A DNA stretch of 35,635 nucleotides from an uncultured Prevotella sp. GTDB taxonomy: Bacteria > Bacteroidota > Bacteroidia > Bacteroidales > Bacteroidaceae. The notes below the pieces were generated by a model, which saw nothing but the letters and a program-made list of their open reading frames with translations, had not been told where the DNA came from and did not search any database. The stretch lies in the NCBI GenBank assembly GCA_934229335.1, contig CAKQDQ010000016.1, positions 1-35,635 on the forward strand. The letters are read 5' to 3'. Each line of letters begins with the position of its first letter. Position 1 is the stretch's first letter. Positions 23,112 through 31,368 of the stretch are shown here, piece after piece. The translations under genes were made by a program, and so were the position numbers.

Positions 23112-26100
23112 CTACTTCTTCATCTTTATATTTACCGTACTGCCGTCGCTCATCTTGCGACTTACGATGTAGATGCCGTTGCCACAGTCTGTCGGAGTAG
23201 AGATTTGTTGACCTTGCAGATTGTAGTAAGTCTCAGCTACGACCATTGCGGATGCGTCAGTGTCTGTTGTCAAGACGTCAATGGCTGTGGCAGAAGCCGC
23301 CTCTCGCACGGCAGCGTGCATACCGTAATATGCAGATTTGGGAGTGAGGTCGGCACCATAGAGCAGTGGGTTTCTGCCGTTTCGCCATGTCATGGCATCG
23401 GTAATTCCCCATACCATCACCTCGTTACAGTTATCAGAGCCCATAGCCGTTTTTGCGATGTTGTAGAAGTCTTTGGCTTGCTGCAGGCGATTGTCCTCAT
23501 TGTCGGTCATGCCAAGGTCGAGCTCAGTGATGACACAGCGCAGTCCGATAGCGTTGAAGCGGTCAATAGTAGCCTTAAGTTTCGCTGCATCAATCTTGCC
23601 AACGTCGAGGTGGCACTGAAGCCCCACGCCGTCTATAGGTGCACCGCTCTCCTTCAGGTGCTTGGCAAGGTTATAGAACGCTTCTGCCTTGGCCTGTCCC
23701 TGAAACTCCACGCCATAGTCGTTAAGGATTAGTTGTGCGTCGGGGTCGGCTTCGTGAGCCCAGCAGAAAGCCTTTTCTATGTAGTCTTCTCCTGCGAAGT
23801 TCCAAATAGAGGAAGCACGTAACTTGTAGCCGTTAGGGTCGGTGCGCACAATAGACTGGTCGTCGTCGAGCACCTCGTTACATACGTCCCATTCAGCGAC
23901 CTTACCTTTCCAGTGACCAACCACGTTGTAGATGTGGTTTTTCATGATGTCGAGCAGTTGCTGCTGTGAGAAGTTCTTGTCGTTTTTCTTACCGTCAGCA
24001 CTTACCCACTGTGCCACCTGTGAGTGCCATACGAGAGCATGACCACGTATGCGCATATTGTGTCTCTGTGCAAAGTTTACGAGGCGGTCGCCATTGTAGT
24101 ATTGGAACGTGCCTTGAGAGGGTTCAGTAGCGTCGAACTTCATCTCGTTTTCGCATACCACCATATTGAATTGCTGTGCGAGCAGTTTAGTCTTCTCGTC
24201 GTTCTCGTCATCGATGTTTATCTTACCATCGTAGAGTGAGACGCAGGTACCTATGTATTTGCCTGTCTTATCAGCATAAGTACGCAGAGGTGTGGGGTCT
24301 TGCTTCTCTTTCTCGATGTCGATATTAGTATCGTCAGGCTTAGTGTCTTCGTCAGCGTCTTCTGTCCATTCTCCCTGTCCGCCATATTCAAGAGAGGTCA
24401 CGCGTGCCACAAGAGCGTGACGACCGTTTGGGAGTAGCCTCTCCGTTGTTTCCCAAGTGTATTGTTTCGGGTATCGCATCTCAAACTCTAATGATTCAGG
24501 CTTAGCAGAGTAGGTTAGTAGTGTCAGCTCATCGCCAACCTGTAGCGTAGGGTTGTTAGTCAGTTCGATGTATATGCGTGGTTTCTCCTCCGATTCTGTA
24601 AAGTCCTCCATCTTCTTACTGAAGGTAATGTAGCCATCTACATACAGTTTGTCGTAACGTTCGTTATCAGTAGCCTCAAACTTAAGTTTAGCCTTAGGGT
24701 GCAGTGTAAGGTTTGGCTTTGTGCTGGTAGCGTAATTCTTTATAGTTAGAGTACCGATGCCGCCATCACCAGGAAGGAGCGTGCCATAGAGGTCGACGGT
24801 AGAAGCTATGGAGCCAATGCCGCCAAGTGCGCCTTTCGTCATGACGTAAACGCCAGGCGTTGAGGCACTGCTCTGTTGACCTATGCCGCCAGAGAGCTTC
24901 TTGTCCTCAGCCTTTGCAGCGTCGTTGTTCACCATTACGCTGCCTTGCAATATGCGTATGCCGCCAGTGATAAGATTCTCGTTACCAGTTATGCGGTATG
25001 TGCCAGTACCCTCCTTTATCAGTCCTACCTTCACCGCGAGGTTAGCACCTTTGAAGGGGATGATGCGTCCGGCGAGTGTAGCGTCAGTATTGTCGTTGCC
25101 CACCATATAGTAACCGTCGTTACCCGTCTTGTCTTTTAGGTAACCATACAGTGTGCTTCCCGCCTCGGTATCGAGGTGAGCAATGCGCAGACCGCGTTTT
25201 CCCGTTTCGCATGCCATTGCGGCACCATCGTGCAGCACCACATGAGCATTGATAAACGTACCGTTAACGTTGCCGTCGGCAGCGTTTTGTGCAGCATTGT
25301 CAGGAGCGAAAGTCTTGCCAGACTGCCATACCAGTCCGTAGAATCCTGCTCCTTGTTCCACTTCTTTATATGGGTAAATGTGTAGTGTGCCATTAAATTG
25401 GCTCCAGTCGGGGTGATAAACCTTTGACGATTTGTTGCCAAGATATGTACGTTCACCGCCAGCGTAGAGGTTAATGGTACCGTTGCCCACCACCTTGCTG
25501 TTCCAGTAAGTGTAACGTGAGGTGCGTATGTCGAGATGTTTCCCCTCAGTGGCGAGTATAGGCGTTTCGTATACGGTATAGTTAGAAGCTGTATTCTTCG
25601 TACAGATGTCGAGCAGGTTATCGTCTGCCACCATCCAACCGTCATATTCCCCCTTCAGTTCCACATTGTCAATGTAGTAGTCTGCATTGTCGTTATGAAT
25701 ACCAAAGTGCAGTTGTGTCTCGTCGTTGCTGGCGGTAGAAACCTTGCCGAGCGTGTAGGTCAAGTGCTGCCACTTGTTCTTATCGCCTTTGGCAGGGTAG
25801 CCCTCGTCTTGGTATAGTTTGTCCTTACCGAGGTAAGTATGGAACTGTGCCCATGCTGCGTTATCGGCATCAGTGCGATAGAAGTCGAAGGTAAGATATT
25901 TTTTCTTGTCAGTGAGTAGATGACCAGCAAGTTCTTGCGGCAATGTTATGGTAGGAAAGGTGCCCCACTGTTTGGTAGTCACGTGCAGAACCTTGTTGTT
26001 AGCGTTAGTAGGGTCCACCGTAACCACAGCGGTAGAGGAGGTGACCACCCCCATGTCTATGTTCCACATAGTGAACTTATGTCCTATCTCGCAGTCTTCA

Positions 26101-26192
26101 AAGTCAATGATTTGAGCTTGTATAGGTGCAGATGTTAAAAGCAGGCAGGCAGATATGCAAGCTGCTCTCCATTTGTTCTTTTCAATGTGCAT
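23112..26192 (-). CDS. Secreted multidomain GH10 endo-xylanase with beta-helix insert and sorting tail
   Basis: A 1026-residue protein. Residues 1-26 are a signal peptide (ACISACLLLTSAPIQAQ). Residues ~28-190 form a beta-sandwich, carbohydrate-binding-module-like domain. Residues ~190-560 are Gly/Asn/Thr-rich repeats of the autotransporter-associated beta-helix kind (GTGTYRITGNENLITGG, LYGTLLPGDGGIGTLTI). Residues ~650-965 form the GH10 catalytic domain: MKFDATEP, HALVWHSQ, the acid/base Glu773 in VCNEV, and the nucleophile Glu890 in ITELDLG. The last ~60 residues (YYNLQGQQI, then GIYIVSRK) are a type IX sorting tail. It would hydrolyse xylan at the cell surface. The large beta-helix before the GH10 domain is unusual. 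The ATG at 26192 is followed at once by the signal peptide. PorU/PorV nearby could process it. Confidence 0.94.
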   Translation of the reverse strand: MHIEKNKWRAACISACLLLTSAPIQAQIIDFEDCEIGHKFTMWNIDMGVVTSSTAVVTVDPTNANNKVLHVTTKQWGTFPTITLPQELAGHLLTDKKKYLTFDFYRTDADNAAWAQFHTYLGKDKLYQDEGYPAKGDKNKWQHLTYTLGKVSTASNDETQLHFGIHNDNADYYIDNVELKGEYDGWMVADDNLLDICTKNTASNYTVYETPILATEGKHLDIRTSRYTYWNSKVVGNGTINLYAGGERTYLGNKSSKVYHPDWSQFNGTLHIYPYKEVEQGAGFYGLVWQSGKTFAPDNAAQNAADGNVNGTFINAHVVLHDGAAMACETGKRGLRIAHLDTEAGSTLYGYLKDKTGNDGYYMVGNDNTDATLAGRIIPFKGANLAVKVGLIKEGTGTYRITGNENLITGGIRILQGSVMVNNDAAKAEDKKLSGGIGQQSSASTPGVYVMTKGALGGIGSIASTVDLYGTLLPGDGGIGTLTIKNYATSTKPNLTLHPKAKLKFEATDNERYDKLYVDGYITFSKKMEDFTESEEKPRIYIELTNNPTLQVGDELTLLTYSAKPESLEFEMRYPKQYTWETTERLLPNGRHALVARVTSLEYGGQGEWTEDADEDTKPDDTNIDIEKEKQDPTPLRTYADKTGKYIGTCVSLYDGKINIDDENDEKTKLLAQQFNMVVCENEMKFDATEPSQGTFQYYNGDRLVNFAQRHNMRIRGHALVWHSQVAQWVSADGKKNDKNFSQQQLLDIMKNHIYNVVGHWKGKVAEWDVCNEVLDDDQSIVRTDPNGYKLRASSIWNFAGEDYIEKAFCWAHEADPDAQLILNDYGVEFQGQAKAEAFYNLAKHLKESGAPIDGVGLQCHLDVGKIDAAKLKATIDRFNAIGLRCVITELDLGMTDNEDNRLQQAKDFYNIAKTAMGSDNCNEVMVWGITDAMTWRNGRNPLLYGADLTPKSAYYGMHAAVREAASATAIDVLTTDTDASAMVVAETYYNLQGQQISTPTDCGNGIYIVSRKMSDGSTVNIKMKK

Positions 26193-26209
26193 GATATGTA
26201 AAGTTTTAG

Positions 26210-26237
26210 TAAGTAAGTATTCAAAATTATTTTTATA
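26210..26237 (+). repeat. AT-rich dispersed repeat, copy B
   Basis: TAAGTAAGTATTCAAAATTA and the following ATTTTTATA match copies A, C and D. It lies 18 bases upstream of the xylanase ATG. Its - strand contains TAATTTTG, so the repeat may supply the promoter of the xylanase gene. Confidence 0.75.
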
Positions 26238-26253
26238 TTTAGTAATAAGTAAA
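26222..26253 (-). promoter_or_regulatory. Possible xylanase promoter inside repeat copies B/C
   Basis: On the - strand TTTA (26253-26250), 20 bases, then TAATTTTG (26229-26222) resembles the Bacteroidetes form TTTG-N20-TAnnTTTG with one change in the -33 element. A transcript start near 26216 would give a leader of about 25 bases. Confidence 0.4.
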
Positions 26254-26282
26254 TATTCAAAATTATTCTTATAAATAAGTTA
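26246..26282 (+). repeat. AT-rich dispersed repeat, copy C
   Basis: A 37-bp sequence starting TAAGTAAATATTCAAAATTA and ending ATAAATAAGTTA, in direct orientation to copy B only 9 bases after it. It agrees with copy A at 34 of 37 positions although 7 kb away. Confidence 0.75.
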
Positions 26283-26330
26283 GTGACGGTGAAAAAATAA
26301 CTTGGTATAATTTATGTCATAGATTTTTGA

Positions 26331-26396
26331 GATAGTTTGGAGACATGAAGATGGAGCAATGCGAGCATTGCGACTGATGAACGGCTCCAAAATATC
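26331..26396. other. Structured element in the xylanase/metallopeptidase intergenic region
   Basis: GATAGTTTGGAG (26331-26342) and CTCCAAAATATC (26385-26396) pair over 11 of 12 bases. Inside is a perfect 6-7 bp hairpin, GCAATGC-GA-GCATTGC (26356-26371). The GC-richer block stands out from the AT-rich flanks and has no ORF. It could be a structured RNA, a leader element of one of the two divergent genes, or a dispersed palindromic repeat. I do not recognise the family. Confidence 0.45.
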
Positions 26397-26632
26397 CCAA
26401 AAGATATGACAAGGCAATATTATCTAATATATTCTTAATTCCGTTAGATTGTGCCAGGTTATTTTTATATCGTCACAAAGGTATATATGTTTTTTGAGTT
26501 GGGCAAATTCGTGGAGAGCGAAAGTCGTTAAATGGTATAAATGAAAAACTTTTTGTAATTATTTTGAAAGTTTAGGCGCACAGCCAGCCTATGTAGAATC
26601 ATTTAGTAATATGGTTATTTATCATCATTTTC

Positions 26633-26664
26633 TTTGGTAATAAGAAAAATAATGTGTAATTTTG
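26633..26664 (+). promoter_or_regulatory. Bacteroidetes-type promoter of the DUF6055-like gene
   Basis: TTTG at 26633-26636, a 20-base spacer, then TAATTTTG at 26657-26664 match the -33 and -7 consensus of the Bacteroidetes primary sigma factor exactly. Transcription would begin near 26670, about 55 bases before the ATG at 26724. Confidence 0.7.
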
Positions 26665-26723
26665 CTGTTTAGAAGTATTGATTGTATTTCATCTACTAAC
26701 AAACCTAACAGCACATTTTCAGT

Positions 26724-29700
26724 ATGACAAGATTTTACTCTATTCTACTATCATTAGGTATTACTATACCTACGTTCGCGCAAAGCGACATCACGAAGTA
26801 TTACTTAAAGAACTATGGTTTTGACGCGGACTATGACTACCCAGCGTCAAGTAACGCTACCGTTAAACAGGAGATAAAAAGCATAAGTAACTGGACTCCT
26901 AACTTCTCTATTGACTATACCATAACGGGTATTTATGAGTTTGGATTCAAGGGTACTTACAATGGTGCCACTATCCCTGCTACTGGATATGACGGAGAAA
27001 GCGGAGGATGCCTTGCTCTGTCTACAGGTTGGGAACAAGACTTCTCGCTCTATCAAACGGTGACACTGCCTGCTGGTACCTACACTATCGTTGTGCCTAC
27101 ATATAATGGAAAGAGCGTAACAGGTGGAAAGTCGTTGTTGGCGTGGATTCCTAACAGTGGCACGAAGGTGACATCTACGGTTACGTCGTACCCCTCAAAG
27201 AAGTGGACGGTGGATAAGATACAGTTTACGCTGAAGAGTCAAACCACGGGTAAGATACAGATAGGATATAAGGCTGCAGCCAATGGGTCAGCTAATTCCG
27301 CTAACCTCGCTATCGACTATGTGCAACTGTTAGGCGAGAATATGCAGGTAAATAAGACGTCGCTGAACTACTACATCTCTCTTGCGACAAAAGAGTATGG
27401 TGATGGTAGCGGTGACTATGCCGATAACCTTAAAGCCGCCATTGATGCTGCGCAGGTGGTTGCTGACAATGGCGAGGCTACTATGCCTGAAGTGTTAGAG
27501 GCTAATTACAACCTGAAGGAGGCTATAGAGGCTTACAGGTATCATAACGCAACAGAGGAACACCCTTCTGACTACACGAAGTATATTCAGAATCCTTCGT
27601 TTGAGACTGTCAGTCAGGATGGCTCTGGCAATCCTGCCAGCTGGAGTATTGCCAACATGGTAAAGCAGAGCAACAGCGTGTTTGCTAAGAGTGGCACATA
27701 CTACATGGAGAACTGGGTAAGCATTGGTAACAAAGTGGGTAACGCTTATCTTAAACAGTCGCTTCACGCTCTGCCTGCTGGTAACTATATACTTTCGGCA
27801 AAGGCACTGAACATACAGCAAACGGGTAACAACAGTACCGCTAACTCGGGCAAGGCGCAAACAGGAGCGTACATATTCGCTGGTAATGCTAAGACGAACA
27901 TTACGGACATGAAAACGTACAACCTCTCATTTGCCGTGATGGATGAGGGGAGTGACGTCGAGATAGGAATGATAGCCGATAACGCTACGGGTAACTATCT
28001 GTGTATAGACAACTTCACACTTAAATATACAGGCAAGGTAAACACAAAGAGTTACGTTACTGACCTACAGAACGCTGTTACTGAAGGTGAAGAGTATGCG
28101 GCAGCTATGCTACAGGAGTCGGTAGCCAATGCTCTCGCTACCGCTATCAATAGCGCGAAGAAGGCATTAGAGGGTACGGGAAAGGACGTTGACGGCAATA
28201 CGCAGTATGACATCGAGGCTATAAAGACTGCACGCACGGAGCTTATTGCTGCCAACAAGAGTGCAAAGGAATCGCAAAGCCTTTACGCTTCGCTGGACGA
28301 AAGAATAGAGTATGCACAGAAGGTGTTGTCATGGTGGGAGAACGAGCCATACAAGGCAACGGCAGTGAGGACGTTGACCGAGGCTATGGCTACCGCAAAG
28401 GATAAGGCGAAGGATGCTTCGCTGACAGAGGCACAACTGACTGCTGCCACTAATGCGCTGAATACACAAATAAATAAGGTAGACAAACGAATATACCTTA
28501 GTGGCAATGCTGTTGGAAGTGATGCGCAACTACAGAACGACGCTAACCAATGGAGTTACAAACGCAGTTTGCAGTCGAAGCACTGGGTGTTGTTCTGGGA
28601 GAAGGGCTACGGAGACTTGGCACCGTCTGCTGTACCAACGATACTTAATACAGCAGATGACATCTTCGAGTTCTATGCCGATGAGTTAAAGTACATAACG
28701 AGAAATCAAGGTAAGTCAAAGACTGATACCTACAAGATGATAATACGTCTGCGCTACACCACCGATTGGGAGGCAAGCGGCAGCGGTATAGACAACACTA
28801 TAGGATTGTTGACACTCTCTCGTAACGCATACACATCACGCGGCGGACAGACTGTGGCGCATGAGATAGGTCACTGTTTCCAGTATCAGACACATTGCGA
28901 CAACAACAATCAGAACGGCTGGATGTACACATGGGCTAATTCTGCCAACGGTAACGTGTTCTGGGAGATGTGCGCACAGTGGCAGGCATATAAGTATTAT
29001 CCTAATATGCAGTTTAACAATGAGTGGTTTAATAACACACTGAACGGTCTTCACAAAAATCCATTGGCAGAAGAACTGCGTTACAATAACTACTTTATAC
29101 AAGATTTCTTCTGCCATAAGCAGGGTAAAGACTTTATGGGACGCCTGTGGAACGAGTCAAAAAGCCCAGAAGACCCATTCCAAGCGTATATGCGCCTGAC
29201 AATGAACAGCAGCTTGACGACTAAGGAGAAGCTTGAACAGCTGAACAATGAGATGTGGGAATATGGCGCACGTATGACGACATTCGACATTGACGGTATT
29301 CGTGATGCTGGCAAATCAAAGATAGGAACAAGAAAGAACACTGCCCTGACAAAGGGGGATGACTATAATTGGACATCTCAGGCATCAGACTGTGTAGAGT
29401 CGTTTGGCAATAACGCTATCCGACTGAATGTACCTACGACCGCAAAGAAGGTCTATGTGGAGTTTACAGGCGAAGCTGGCAAGGAAGGGTTTATTGACTA
29501 TCGTAAGCAGTATGCTGGTTGGAAACTGGGATTCGTGGCTTTGAAGAAGGATGGCACACGTGTATATGGTGACGTCAGCACAGCTACAAATGACACGCCC
29601 AATGTTACCGCCTCATTTGATTGTCCTGCAAACTGTTCTTACTTATGGTTAGTAGTTAGTGGTGCTCCTACTATCTATTGGTCTCGTGGATGGAACGGTA

Positions 29701-29939
29701 CTACTGCTGACGATGAGCAATGGCCATACCGCGTGAAGTTCTATCAGACCAATGTATATGGCTATGCTAATAACAACAGCGTTCCTACTGGTATAAATAC
29801 TGTTACGAAAAGTGCTGAAACCCCTGCTACGGCAGTCTACAATATATACGGACAGAAGGTTGCGGATAGCAGCAGTAGCCTTAATACGCTGCCTCACGGC
29901 ATATACATCGTAGGCGGTAAGAAAGTAGTTGTAGAATAA
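26724..29939 (+). CDS. Secreted zinc-metallopeptidase-like protein (DUF6055-like) with helical repeats and sorting tail
   Basis: A 1071-residue protein. Residues 1-19 are a signal peptide (LLSLGITIPTFAQ). Two beta-sandwich modules follow (residues ~20-210 and ~285-440), the second starting IQNPSFETVSQDGSGNPASW like carbohydrate-binding modules. Ala-rich FIVAR-like three-helix segments are at ~215-275 and ~445-590. The core at ~600-870 resembles DUF6055: LQSKHWVLFWEKGYGDLAP, then a zinc-binding HEIGH at 713-717 (AHEIGHCFQYQTHC) and a probable third ligand Glu in NVFWEMCAQWQ. A beta-rich domain (~880-1020) and a type IX sorting tail (VYNIYGQKVAD, GIYIVGGKK) complete it. It is probably a cell-surface or secreted hydrolase acting on a glycoprotein or plant polymer; the substrate is unknown. 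Confidence 0.8.
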   Translation: MTRFYSILLSLGITIPTFAQSDITKYYLKNYGFDADYDYPASSNATVKQEIKSISNWTPNFSIDYTITGIYEFGFKGTYNGATIPATGYDGESGGCLALSTGWEQDFSLYQTVTLPAGTYTIVVPTYNGKSVTGGKSLLAWIPNSGTKVTSTVTSYPSKKWTVDKIQFTLKSQTTGKIQIGYKAAANGSANSANLAIDYVQLLGENMQVNKTSLNYYISLATKEYGDGSGDYADNLKAAIDAAQVVADNGEATMPEVLEANYNLKEAIEAYRYHNATEEHPSDYTKYIQNPSFETVSQDGSGNPASWSIANMVKQSNSVFAKSGTYYMENWVSIGNKVGNAYLKQSLHALPAGNYILSAKALNIQQTGNNSTANSGKAQTGAYIFAGNAKTNITDMKTYNLSFAVMDEGSDVEIGMIADNATGNYLCIDNFTLKYTGKVNTKSYVTDLQNAVTEGEEYAAAMLQESVANALATAINSAKKALEGTGKDVDGNTQYDIEAIKTARTELIAANKSAKESQSLYASLDERIEYAQKVLSWWENEPYKATAVRTLTEAMATAKDKAKDASLTEAQLTAATNALNTQINKVDKRIYLSGNAVGSDAQLQNDANQWSYKRSLQSKHWVLFWEKGYGDLAPSAVPTILNTADDIFEFYADELKYITRNQGKSKTDTYKMIIRLRYTTDWEASGSGIDNTIGLLTLSRNAYTSRGGQTVAHEIGHCFQYQTHCDNNNQNGWMYTWANSANGNVFWEMCAQWQAYKYYPNMQFNNEWFNNTLNGLHKNPLAEELRYNNYFIQDFFCHKQGKDFMGRLWNESKSPEDPFQAYMRLTMNSSLTTKEKLEQLNNEMWEYGARMTTFDIDGIRDAGKSKIGTRKNTALTKGDDYNWTSQASDCVESFGNNAIRLNVPTTAKKVYVEFTGEAGKEGFIDYRKQYAGWKLGFVALKKDGTRVYGDVSTATNDTPNVTASFDCPANCSYLWLVVSGAPTIYWSRGWNGTTADDEQWPYRVKFYQTNVYGYANNNSVPTGINTVTKSAETPATAVYNIYGQKVADSSSSLNTLPHGIYIVGGKKVVVE

Positions 29940-29973
29940 TATCGCTTAAAGAAAAAAAACGTATGGCTTAAAA

Positions 29974-30021
29974 AGAAGAGCCGTATCATAACTCTTAAAA
30001 AGGGTTTGATACGGCTCTTCT
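29974..30021. terminator. Bidirectional hairpin terminator
   Basis: AGAAGAGCCGTATCA (29974-29988) and TGATACGGCTCTTCT (30007-30021) form a perfect 15-bp stem with an 18-base loop. On the - strand it is followed by a T-rich run, so it ends the porU-porV transcript; on the + strand it lies 35 bases after the metallopeptidase-like gene. Confidence 0.88.
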
Positions 30022-30101
30022 GTGTTTGTAATTATGAATATGATGTGGTTCTGCAAAATACAGGCGTATTATTGAACAACCATTATATAATGTCTGTAAG
30101 G

Positions 30102-31289
30102 CTACTTCCTTCCGAATAAGTCTTTAATGCCGTCAATATCGAAGTTCAGAGAGAAACGAAGGGTTTGGTCGAGTGGGTTTGACTTAGCGGTGGCTATGAC
30201 GTAACCGGCATCAAGAGAGAAGGCACTCATACGGAAACCAGCACCTACGGTGAAGTACTTACGGTTACCTTTGTTCTCTGACTCATGGTGATAACCTGCA
30301 CGAAGACTGAAACGGTCATTGTAAGTATACTCTGCACCAACGCTCCACTGTATCTCTTCTAATTCCTCCTTGAATCCGTTAGGAGCGTCACTGAAACTCT
30401 TGAACATTCCAGAGATGCTGCCGACGTCGTAGTATTCGCTCTGCAAACGCTCGTCATATTCAGCAGATGTCTCGTCGTCACGCTTTTTAGGATATGTCGG
30501 AACGAGGAGCTTGTTGGCGTCAGCGGCAATGGTGAAGCGGTTATACTCATTGATAGGAATCATGAGAGAGGCACCAAGACGCATATTGGTAGGTATGAAC
30601 TCTGAGCGGTCACTGCCTCCGAAGGTAATCTTTGAGCCTATGTTACGCAGATAGAAACCTAAACCAAGCTGACACTCGCGTTGACCTATGTTTACGTAAT
30701 TCTGATAATAACAAGCGAGGTCTGCTGCAAAGGCGGTGGCAGCAGATGTCTCTTCTGTGGCGGTGTATGACATATCAGAGAGCAGAAAGCGTACACCTGC
30801 ACCGATAGAGAATTTCTCGCTCAGCATCAATGAGTAGGCTACGTCAAACGACATCTCGTAAGGCTTGATGGTCATTGACTCGTCTGACGGCGTGCTGCTG
30901 TCTTCTGGGAAGTTAGTGTAGACCTCACCGAGGGAGAAATAGTGCATGGATGCTGATACTGCGCTGTAGTCACCAATACGGTAATAGCCTGTAAGGTTCG
31001 CTACATTCATATCAGGTACGAGTTGACGAAGCCATGGTGTATAACCCATTGTAACGCCAGAACGGGAGATACAGAATGGGTACTTGGCTGGATTCCAGTA
31101 TTGGGACGCTACGTCTGGGTCGGTAGCGGCACCAACTTCACCCATACCGCCAGCACGAGCGTCTGGTACTATGGTTTGCGATACAATGGCGGTGTGTACC
31201 GGATTGAACTGACTGTATCGGTCATCGTCAGCCATTGCCGTGTTGATACCAAGGCACAAGGCTATTGTTGTTGTCAGTAGTTTGTTCAT
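30102..31289 (-). CDS. porV: Type IX secretion outer-membrane protein PorV (LptO)
   Basis: A 395-residue outer-membrane beta-barrel of the FadL-like PorV family. The ATG at 31289 is preferred over the in-frame start at 31361, because it puts a signal peptide (MNKLLTTTIALCLGINTAMA) at the N-terminus. The mature part begins with VSQTIVPDARAGGMGEVGAA and SQYWNPAKYPF, the signature region of PorV, and ends with beta strands and a DLFGRK tail. PorV shuttles type IX cargo from the translocon to the PorU sortase. It follows porU by 79 bases on the same strand, the usual order. The secreted proteins at 23112-29939 would be its cargo in this neighbourhood. Confidence 0.95.
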   Translation of the reverse strand: MNKLLTTTIALCLGINTAMADDDRYSQFNPVHTAIVSQTIVPDARAGGMGEVGAATDPDVASQYWNPAKYPFCISRSGVTMGYTPWLRQLVPDMNVANLTGYYRIGDYSAVSASMHYFSLGEVYTNFPEDSSTPSDESMTIKPYEMSFDVAYSLMLSEKFSIGAGVRFLLSDMSYTATEETSAATAFAADLACYYQNYVNIGQRECQLGLGFYLRNIGSKITFGGSDRSEFIPTNMRLGASLMIPINEYNRFTIAADANKLLVPTYPKKRDDETSAEYDERLQSEYYDVGSISGMFKSFSDAPNGFKEELEEIQWSVGAEYTYNDRFSLRAGYHHESENKGNRKYFTVGAGFRMSAFSLDAGYVIATAKSNPLDQTLRFSLNFDIDGIKDLFGRK

Positions 31290-31368
31290 TATTGTATGGT
31301 TTTGTTTTGCTATATAGTTGAAAGAGTAGGGGAGGGGAAATCTCTTGTGTAACAGAGACACTGCTTAT

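Noticed and set aside
23010..23732. A 240-residue + strand ORF
   Set aside because: It overlaps the GH10 catalytic domain on the other strand and has no domain-like sequence; an antisense shadow.
26331..26396. Hammerhead ribozyme, suggested by CTGATGA at 26374-26380
   Set aside because: The required GAAA strand and cleavage-site stem are not found at suitable positions.
31290..31361. Longer PorV start at 31361
   Set aside because: It would put 24 polar residues in front of a clear signal peptide that starts at 31289.
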